From: Alphaproteobacteria bacterium
GTDB lineage: Bacteria > Pseudomonadota > Alphaproteobacteria > UBA7887
Direction of reading: 5' to 3'
NCBI GenBank assembly: GCA_028289725.1
Contig: JANQOH010000395.1
Location: forward strand, 1-21,812
DNA length: 21,812 bases
The stretch's first letter is position 1. Each line of letters starts with the position of its first letter. The translations under genes were made by a program, and so were the position numbers. Of this stretch, positions 16,222 through 21,812 are shown piece after piece. The notes beneath the pieces were generated by a model that did not search any database, was not told the origin of the DNA, and worked only from the letters and a program-made list of their open reading frames with translations.

Positions 16222-16319
16222 CGGGCGAGACGCTTAGGTGAGGCAAACGCTTTGCGCGCGGCTTCGGTAATTCGCGCCTGGCGCTTGGCCAAACGCGCAC
16301 ATCGTTCGTCGTCAGACAT
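16218..16319 (-). CDS. Small ORF (33 residues) at the head of the TRAP operon
   Basis: An ATG at 16319 is preceded on the minus strand by GGAGGTGGGGGAG, a strong purine-rich ribosome binding site. It opens a frame of 33 codons, highly basic and probably helical (begins MSDDERCARLAKRQAR and ends in RLAR). Its TGA overlaps the dctQ start in an ATGA. DctQ itself has almost no ribosome binding site, so translation of this frame may bring ribosomes to dctQ. I know no family. It may be a leader peptide or a small functional protein. Confidence 0.55.
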   Translation of the reverse strand: MSDDERCARLAKRQARITEAARKAFASPKRLAR

Positions 16320-16547
16320 GTGTCTCCCCCACCTCCGATCGTCACAACCCGCGCTCTCCGGGCGGTGCCGTGTGGAAGCCGAAGCGTTTCGCCAAGGCTC
16401 CCAGAGACGGACCAACAATAAACGAGAATTGGATCGCGCCGCTATCGTTCCGTTCGCCACGGCGCCAACGCGACCTACGCGCGCGTGCCACCACGATCGG
16501 TGGGCCGGCCAAAAGGTCGGTCGCTTTGTTATGGCGGTAGGTGGAAG
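16320..16547. other. Leader region between tRNA-Asn and the TRAP operon
   Basis: This 228-base region lies downstream of the tRNA on the minus strand and upstream of the 33-codon ORF. It should hold the TRAP operon promoter unless the operon is read from the tRNA promoter. No convincing gene, riboswitch or T-tailed hairpin is visible. Confidence 0.4.
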
Positions 16548-16623
16548 TGGCTCCCCGGGCCGGACTCGAACCAGCGACATGGTGGTTAACAGCCACCCGC
16601 TCTACCAACTGAGCTACCGGGGA
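16548..16623 (-). tRNA. tRNA-Asn (anticodon GTT)
   Basis: A complete 76-base cloverleaf with encoded CCA. The acceptor stem pairs TCCCCGG with CCGGGGA, the D arm is GCTCAGTTGGTAGAGC, the anticodon stem is GGTGG/CCACC around CTGTTAA (GTT anticodon at 16588-16590), and the T arm is GCTGG-TTCGAGT-CCGGC. The discriminator base is G. Confidence 0.98.
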
Positions 16624-16738
16624 ACAAAGGCAGGCCGGTGATATAGCAAACCGTCTTAGCGAATTCCAGCCGAATGGTGCGACGCGCGGCGCCAGGAGAA
16701 GACGCCGCGCAATTCCCATTTCGAAACGACTCCGCCGG

Positions 16739-18112
16739 CTATTCCGCCGCTGCCGCGACCGAGGGAAGGCCGGCCAAAGCCATGGCAAGTTCCGACTCGT
16801 CGTAATGCTGGTCGGTCAGTTTGCCAGCGAAATAATCCGTGTAGGCCTGCATGTCGAAGTGGCCGTGGCCGCACAGGTTGAACAGGATCGTGCGGCCCGT
16901 CCCGGCTTCCTTGCACTTCAAGGCTTCGTCGATCGCGCCCTTGACCGCATGCGTGGCCTCTGGAGCGGGGACGATGCCTTCGGCCCGGGCGAATTGAACG
17001 CCGGCGGCGAAGCATTCGGTCTGTTCGTAGGCGCGCGCCTCAATCAAGCCGAGTTCGTGAATATGGCTGACCATGGGCGCCATGCCGTGATAGCGAAGCC
17101 CGCCCGCGTGGAAGCCCGGCGGCACAAAGGTCGAGCCCAAGGTGTGCATTTTGACCAGCGGCGTGAGGTGCCCCGTGTCGCCAAAGTCGTAAGCGTATTT
17201 GCCGCGGGTGAGCGAGGGGCAGGCCGCGGGTTCCACGGCGACCACGCGCACCTTTGGGCCGCCCCGCAATTGTTCGCCGAGGAATGGGTTAACCAGGCCG
17301 GCAAAGTTGCTGCCGCCGCCCGTGCAACCGACCAAGATGTCCGGATAGTTGCCGGCCATGTTCATCTGTTCGATGGCTTCCTGACCGACCACGGTCTGAT
17401 GCGTCAGGACGTGGTTCAGCACGCTGCCGAGCGCATATTTCGTGTCGTCTCGCTGGGCTGCCATTTCGACCGCTTCCGAAATCGCAATCCCCAGACTGCC
17501 CGTGGAGTCCGGGGTCTCCTTGAGGATCGCCCGGCCGGACTCGGTTTCCTCGGAGGGACTGGCCACACAGCGCGCGCCGAAAGCCTCCATGAGCGCCTTC
17601 CGGTATGGCTTCTGTTGGAAACTCACCTTCACCATGTAAACGTCGATCTCGAGTCCGAAGATCGATCCCGCGAAGGCGAGCGAGGAGCCCCATTGTCCGG
17701 CGCCGGTTTCGGTCGTGATGCGTTTGACGCCGGCGTCCATATTGTAAAAGGCCTGAGCCACCGCCGTGTTTGGCTTGTGGCTGCCGGTCGGGCTCACGCC
17801 TTCATATTTGTAATAGATCTTGGCCGGGGTATCGAGCGCCTGCTCCAGGCGGCGCGCGCGGTAGAGCGGGGAGGGCCGCCACTGCCGATAAATCTCGCGC
17901 ACCGGTTCAGGAATTTCGATCTCGCGATCCATAGAGACTTCCTGGCCGATGAGCGCCATCGGAAACAGCGGCGCGAGGTCGTCTGGGCCAATTGGTTGTC
18001 CCGTTCCTGGATGAAGGACCGGTGGCGGCGGTTCCGGTAGGTCCGCCAGGATGTTGTACCAAGTTTTTGGGATACGGTCTTCAGGCAGAACATATTTCAC
18101 TGTGTCGGTCAT
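16739..18112 (-). CDS. trpB2: TrpB2-type tryptophan synthase beta-like enzyme
   Basis: A start at 18112 gives 457 residues, the length of the TrpB2 subfamily (longer than the roughly 400 of TrpB1); GGGAGGAG lies about 11 bases upstream. The PLP lysine is K113 in YEGVSPTGSHKPN, and the phosphate-binding loop is GCTGGGSN (262-269). The long N-terminal region (about 1-80) and the RPSPLYRARRLEQAL segment are typical of TrpB2. These enzymes condense indole with serine to give tryptophan, or salvage indole, without an obligate TrpA partner. No trpA is visible here. An EamA transporter gene lies upstream on the same strand with a 126-base gap. Family certainty is high; whether it is the main tryptophan synthase or an accessory copy cannot be told. 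Confidence 0.93.
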   Translation of the reverse strand: MTDTVKYVLPEDRIPKTWYNILADLPEPPPPVLHPGTGQPIGPDDLAPLFPMALIGQEVSMDREIEIPEPVREIYRQWRPSPLYRARRLEQALDTPAKIYYKYEGVSPTGSHKPNTAVAQAFYNMDAGVKRITTETGAGQWGSSLAFAGSIFGLEIDVYMVKVSFQQKPYRKALMEAFGARCVASPSEETESGRAILKETPDSTGSLGIAISEAVEMAAQRDDTKYALGSVLNHVLTHQTVVGQEAIEQMNMAGNYPDILVGCTGGGSNFAGLVNPFLGEQLRGGPKVRVVAVEPAACPSLTRGKYAYDFGDTGHLTPLVKMHTLGSTFVPPGFHAGGLRYHGMAPMVSHIHELGLIEARAYEQTECFAAGVQFARAEGIVPAPEATHAVKGAIDEALKCKEAGTGRTILFNLCGHGHFDMQAYTDYFAGKLTDQHYDESELAMALAGLPSVAAAAE

Positions 18113-18238
18113 GGCTGGCCACGCTCCTCCCTTATGGCGCGGCGCGTGAAACACCGCGCGACGTTTGCCTGTCACAAACCTATCACGCGCCGGTTTGCCC
18201 ATACAACGCGGCCGGCGCGTCTTGAAAGTCGGCGCCGC

Positions 18239-19165
18239 CTAAGTGCCTTCGGCTCGGGCATTCCGCCAAGGTTGATGGGCCGCGGCGAGGGCGCCGACCA
18301 CCAAAATGAGCGCGCCAAGTTCGGTCGGTCCGATCCGCTCACCCAAAATGATTGCGCCGGAGAAAAGCCCGACAACGGGGATCATCAAGACGGAAATCGA
18401 TGCAATTCCCGCTGGATACAGCGTCAACAATCGGAACCAGACCAAGTAAGCGAGGATGCTGGCGATCAGAATGTTGTAAACGAGCGCAAACATGGGGCCG
18501 GCCGAAGGGATAGCCCAGGCTTCACGTTCGAGCAAAATGGCGCCGCACAGCATCGGCACTGCCGCAATGACCAATTGCCACCCCGCCATGGCCGGCAACG
18601 AAACGGTCCAGGAAAAACCTTTCGTGGAGACTGTGCCGACGGCCCAAATAAACGCGGCCGTGAGGATCATGAGCGATCCGACGGTAGCTTGGCCGACGAT
18701 CAACAGATCTTCGCCGATCAACAAGCCCATGCCAGCAGTGCCAAGTGCCAGCGCAACAAACCGCGGCCGGTCGATACGCTCTCGAAGAAAAATCGCGCCG
18801 AGCAACACGCCCCAAATCGGCATGGTGTAGGCGAGGACAACGCCGCGACCGGCCGGAAGCTGTTGCAGGGCATAGGCGGTCAAGATCTGCCAAATCGCGA
18901 CATTGCACATCGACGTCCACAGCAGGGCGGCGGCTTCCCGGCGGCGCGGCCAAATGCGCTCGCCGCGCCCGCTTGCATAGGCCAGCAGAGCGAGCCCTCC
19001 GAATATGACCGCGGTGCCGCGGAATGTCAGCGGCGGTATTTCGCTAAGACCGACTTTAATCAGGGGCCAGTGGAGACCCCAGGCCAAAGTGATGAGGACG
19101 ACGAGCACGAGCCCAGCGCGGGACGTTGGTGCTTCGGTTCGATCGGGCGGCGCCGGCGCATTCAC
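18239..19165 (-). CDS. EamA/DMT-family transporter
   Basis: The 308-residue protein starts at a GTG (19165) and contains about ten hydrophobic segments in two EamA repeats. The first repeat includes LITLAWGLHWPLIKVGL and YTMPIWGVLLGAIFLRERI; the second includes TAAFIWAVGTVSTKG and MIPVVGLFSGAIILGERIG. The paired LRERI and LGERIG motifs at the end of each repeat are typical of this family. Members export amino acids or other metabolites, or import small solutes. The trpB2 gene follows on the same strand, so an amino-acid-related role is possible but unproven. Confidence 0.92.
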   Translation of the reverse strand: MNAPAPPDRTEAPTSRAGLVLVVLITLAWGLHWPLIKVGLSEIPPLTFRGTAVIFGGLALLAYASGRGERIWPRRREAAALLWTSMCNVAIWQILTAYALQQLPAGRGVVLAYTMPIWGVLLGAIFLRERIDRPRFVALALGTAGMGLLIGEDLLIVGQATVGSLMILTAAFIWAVGTVSTKGFSWTVSLPAMAGWQLVIAAVPMLCGAILLEREAWAIPSAGPMFALVYNILIASILAYLVWFRLLTLYPAGIASISVLMIPVVGLFSGAIILGERIGPTELGALILVVGALAAAHQPWRNARAEGT

Positions 19166-19683
19166 AGGGGCGCCACCCTATAATGTGTCACGTTGCGGCG
19201 AACACCTGCCCAATGGCAAGAATTGCCCAGCAGATCTGGCAACCTGCCAGAAGCCAAACGGCGCGGTTTATGACGATTTTCGCGGTATGCTCCACGTTTC
19301 CCTCCGTGCGGTCCGAATATTTCGATCCTGGAAGAGCAATTCGCGTGCCAATCGCCCGCGGCGCAGCCGAACGGCATAATCACTCAGCCTGAACCGGCAT
19401 CGGAAAAATTTTGTAACTGGTGCGCGTAGCGGCTGAAAATCGCATCGATCAGTCCATATTCAGTTCGTATTTTGATTCATTCGAAGTAGGGACCCGAGGG
19501 GCAAATAACCGGTTCTACCTGGTGGAATCTCTATCGGGCCTTTGACTTGGCTCACTGCAAGGTGGCGCCAAGCGCAAGGCCGACCGGACGATATTTCGGT
19601 AATGAAACGCTGAAACTTAGACCAGCGTATTGCATCGGTATCGGGATTTCCAAGGCGATTTGAGCCAGGGTCGAAGGTGCATA
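19166..19683. other. Gene-free region between transporter and AAA+ gene
   Basis: This 518-base region separates two divergent genes. I find no convincing coding frame or RNA gene. It must contain both promoters. AAGGTG just before 19684 serves the AAA+ gene. Confidence 0.55.
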
Positions 19684-21240
19684 ATGTTATTGGGCGATAT
19701 TCTGGTTGCACGCGGATTGTGCAGCGCTGAAGACGTGAGCCGCGCTTTTGAACGACAGAAAAAGGAAGGCGGCCGCCTCGGCGACAATTTGGTCGCCCTC
19801 GGCATCGTTACGGTTGAGCAATTGCGCGACGTGTTTAGCGCGGCGCCAGCTCAACCGCAGACGATTGAGGATGTCGGCTTGGATGAGGCCGAAATCCTCA
19901 AGCTGATGATGAAGGCCATTCACGCCGAAAACATCGAGAGCCCGGCGCAAATCGCTGACGCGATCAAACTGCCATTCACCATCGTCGGCAAGCTGATCAA
20001 GGAAGCCGATGATCGGAAATTCCTTGAGCCTTTGACCAATTCCGGTGCGACGACATTGGCGAACATGCGCTATGCGCTGACCGCCAGCGGTCGCGCCTAC
20101 GCGGCCGACGCCATGGAACAGAACATGTATGTTGGCCCGATCCCTGTTTCGATCGACGCGTTCCGCGAGCGCGTGATCATGCAGCGGATTACCAAAGAAA
20201 GGATCGATCGCGAAACGATCGACAAGTCGTTCTCTGACCTTGTCGTCACCGAAGAGTTTATTCAGCAGATCGGTCCGGCGATCAACTCCGGTCGCAGCAT
20301 CCTGCTGTACGGACCGCCGGGTAACGGCAAAACCTCGGTCGCCGAGCGTGTCGGCTCGATCTATGAGGATATTGTCTATGTCCCCTACGCGTTTCACGTC
20401 GACGGTCAGATCATCAAGATGTTCGATCTCGGCATTCACAAACCGCTGACTCAGGTGGACTCGGACAATCGGCCGCAAACGCTGCGCAAAGAGAATTTCG
20501 ACCAACGGTGGGTGCCGTGCCGTCGGCCGACCGTGATCACCGGCGGTGAATTGACGCTGGACATGCTCGACCTGCAGTACAGTGAGTCCGCGAAATTCTA
20601 TCAGGCGCCGATGCATGTAAAGGCGTTGGGCGGCACGTTCATCATCGATGACTTTGGCCGTCAGATCGTTAAGCCGGTGGATCTGCTTAACCGCTGGATC
20701 GTGCCGCTTGAAAGCCGGGTGGATTACCTGAAGCTGCATACCGGCAAGAGCTTCCAGATCCCGTTCGACGAACTGGTGATCTTCTCGACGAACTTGGCGC
20801 CGGCGGACCTAATGGATCCGGCCTTCTTGCGTCGTATTCCGTACAAGCTCCCGACCGAAGCGCCGAGCCGCGAGACCTTCCACGCGATTTTCCGCAAAGT
20901 TGCCGAACAGGCGGACATGTCGCTGCCGGACGATATCTTCGACTATGTCATGACCGAGCTGCGGGAGAACAATGATTTCCCGTTAGCTTGCTACCAGCCG
21001 AAATTCGTCGTGGATCAAGTTATTGATGCCTGCAAGTATGATGGCGTTGCGCCGGACTTTAAGCATGACCTCGTCGCGATGGCGATGGGTAATCTCTATA
21101 CCAAGGACACCCCGGGTCACGGCGTAACCCGCAAGATGCGGGAGGCGAACGGTGCGGGCGATGCCGAACCCGCGTATCAGTCGCAAACCTCCGCGAGTAC
21201 AGTTCCAGCTGAGGCGACCTCCGTTCCTGAGCCGGTCTAA
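19684..21240 (+). CDS. AAA+ ATPase with N-terminal MshEN-like domain
   Basis: An ATG at 19684 with AAGGTG upstream gives 518 residues; it begins directly at the first domain. Residues 2-53 form two 24-residue MshEN-like motifs spaced by five residues: LLGDILVARGLCSAEDVSRA and RLGDNLVALGIVTVEQLRDV. This is the layout of the c-di-GMP-binding GspE/MshE N-terminus, though the first motif has L for R. Residues about 66-140 look winged-helix-like. The MoxR-like AAA+ domain follows NMYVGPIPVS: Walker A GPPGNGKT (210-217), Walker B TFIIDDFG (D322, D323), sensor 1 FSTN (N370) and arginines FLRRIPYKL (R383, R384). The C-terminal tail is Ser/Ala/Pro-rich. It may be a cytoplasmic chaperone-like ATPase controlled by a second messenger. 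It is convergent with a repeat-protein gene. The biological role is unknown. Confidence 0.85.
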   Translation: MLLGDILVARGLCSAEDVSRAFERQKKEGGRLGDNLVALGIVTVEQLRDVFSAAPAQPQTIEDVGLDEAEILKLMMKAIHAENIESPAQIADAIKLPFTIVGKLIKEADDRKFLEPLTNSGATTLANMRYALTASGRAYAADAMEQNMYVGPIPVSIDAFRERVIMQRITKERIDRETIDKSFSDLVVTEEFIQQIGPAINSGRSILLYGPPGNGKTSVAERVGSIYEDIVYVPYAFHVDGQIIKMFDLGIHKPLTQVDSDNRPQTLRKENFDQRWVPCRRPTVITGGELTLDMLDLQYSESAKFYQAPMHVKALGGTFIIDDFGRQIVKPVDLLNRWIVPLESRVDYLKLHTGKSFQIPFDELVIFSTNLAPADLMDPAFLRRIPYKLPTEAPSRETFHAIFRKVAEQADMSLPDDIFDYVMTELRENNDFPLACYQPKFVVDQVIDACKYDGVAPDFKHDLVAMAMGNLYTKDTPGHGVTRKMREANGAGDAEPAYQSQTSASTVPAEATSVPEPV

Positions 21241-21280
21241 GACCAACCAAATCACGGAATGTCCGTGACAAAGCGGACTG

Positions 21281-21324
21281 ATGTCATAGTAAGCTAAGAA
21301 AAAAAACCTTAGCTTTGGTGACAT
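21281..21324. repeat. Imperfect hairpin with oligo-A loop
   Basis: Outer arms ATGTCA (21281-21286) and TGACAT (21319-21324) flank inner arms AAGCTAAG (21291-21298) and CTTAGCTT (21308-21315). The loop is an eight-A run plus one C (21299-21307). On the minus strand the inner loop is a T-run. It lies 40 bases after the AAA+ stop. It may aid termination of either convergent gene. Confidence 0.6.
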
Positions 21325-21329
21325 GCGAA

Positions 21330-21353
21330 ACGGCGGGGCGTTTGCCCCGCCGT
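21330..21353. terminator. Probable bidirectional terminator
   Basis: A perfect 10-base GC-rich stem, ACGGCGGGGC and GCCCCGCCGT, with a GTTT loop lies between two convergent genes (stops at 21240 and 21381). Only short T-runs follow (CTTTG on the plus strand, TTTCG on the minus), so efficiency is uncertain. Placement and stem strength support a shared terminator. Confidence 0.7.
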
Positions 21354-21380
21354 CTTTGCTTGGGTTGAGAGTTGTTTGGC

Positions 21381-21812
21381 TTAGAAGCGGCGCGGCTCCA
21401 AGAAGTTGGCCTTGTCGCATTCACTTTCGCCGATCACGCCGATCGAGTTGCAGGCGGTGGTGGCCATGCCGTTGGCGGTGGTGACCACGGCGCCGAGGAC
21501 GTTGGTGTTCTGGTTCAGATTGCCGCCGATATCGACATTGTGCACCTTGCCGATTTCGGTCGTCGCGAATGCGCCAATGCCGTTGGCGAGCGTGTTGACG
21601 CCGGCGACGACGAAAGTGTTCTGCGTCGCGCTGCCGCCGACCTTGGTGTCGCGCACCACGCCGACGTCGGTCGTCGCGAAGGCGCCGACGCCGAGGGCGG
21701 AATTGAGCACCGTGCCGCCGAGGAACGTGTTCTGTTCCAGATTGCCGTCGATCTCGGCGCGCTCGACCGATCCGATATCGACATTGGCAAACGCGGCGAA
21801 GCCGGTGGCGAT
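21381..21812 (-). CDS. 37-residue-repeat protein, C-terminal part
   Basis: The frame is open to the right edge, giving 143 visible residues and no start; an internal GTG at 21710 is not a likely start because the repeat pattern continues upstream of it. Three repeats of exactly 37 residues are visible: QNT recurs at visible residues 27, 64 and 101, and the AFA(T/N) motif at 7, 44 and 81. The consensus is roughly GAFATTDIGxV then IGGNLxQNTFVxGxVxN. A fourth copy degenerates into the C-terminus, which holds two cysteines (121, 132) and ends NFLEPRRF. The alternating Gly/Asn/Thr/Val pattern suggests a beta-solenoid or amyloid-like extracellular protein. I do not recognise a named family. It converges on the MshEN-AAA+ gene. 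Confidence 0.75.
   Translation of the reverse strand: MATGFAAFANVDIGSVERAEIDGNLEQNTFLGGTVLNSALGVGAFATTDVGVVRDTKVGGSATQNTFVVAGVNTLANGIGAFATTEIGKVHNVDIGGNLNQNTNVLGAVVTTANGMATTACNSIGVIGESECDKANFLEPRRF

Noticed and set aside
16805..18040. Long plus-strand open frame opposite trpB2
   Set aside because: It is antisense to a well-supported TrpB2 gene, a common effect in GC-rich DNA.
19179..19184. TATAAT on the plus strand near the EamA transporter start
   Set aside because: No -35 at proper spacing and no plus-strand gene follows for 500 bases; probably chance.
19687..20739. Long minus-strand open frame opposite the AAA+ gene
   Set aside because: It is antisense to a gene with intact Walker motifs and shows no domain pattern of its own.

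Overview
The window is GC-rich, densely coding bacterial chromosome and looks alphaproteobacterial. The grounds are a Tat-exported TRAP binding protein with an FcbT-like TRAP permease pair, a catabolic glutamine-synthetase-family/aldehyde dehydrogenase/iron alcohol dehydrogenase operon, a TrpB2-type tryptophan synthase beta chain and a His/Tyr-rich secreted protein. I cannot assign an order or genus. No CRISPR array, IS element or phage gene is visible.

Left part (1-4542): the 3' end of an AtuA-family gene overlaps its small partner gene. Facing them is a VOC (glyoxalase-fold) gene broken by an in-frame amber codon, preceded by an atypical shikimate-dehydrogenase-family gene. A zinc-type CDF exporter runs divergently from the latter, and its 3' end overlaps that of a convergent gene for a secreted His/Tyr-rich protein.

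Middle (4543-9296): a long-chain acyl-CoA-ligase homologue has lost several signature residues. Upstream lies an unusually AT-rich intergenic island (about 6840-7130) with a Fur-box-like palindrome and an unrecognised small gene. Then come a secreted polysaccharide deacetylase and a small lipoprotein.

Catabolic block (9297-16319, all minus strand; transcription runs from high to low coordinates): an uncatalogued-looking 33-codon ORF, then dctQ, dctM and dctP (TRAP importer), a clear intrinsic terminator, then a glutamine-synthetase-like ligase, an aldehyde dehydrogenase and an iron-type alcohol dehydrogenase. The three enzymes overlap or nearly touch. Their chemistry fits gamma-glutamylation of an imported amine or amino alcohol followed by stepwise oxidation of the alcohol to an acid. 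tRNA-Asn(GTT) lies just upstream of the block.

Right part (16739-21812): a TrpB2-type gene without trpA and an EamA-family exporter upstream of it, then a 0.5 kb gene-free stretch. It is followed by a three-part AAA+ ATPase with an N-terminal MshEN-like (potential c-di-GMP-binding) module and a winged-helix-like middle. This gene converges, across two hairpins, on a truncated gene for a protein made of exact-period 37-residue repeats.

The most interesting items are the putative gamma-glutamyl-amine/TRAP catabolic block, the MshEN-AAA+ protein with its repeat-protein neighbour, the degenerate acyl-CoA ligase, and the amber-interrupted VOC gene.
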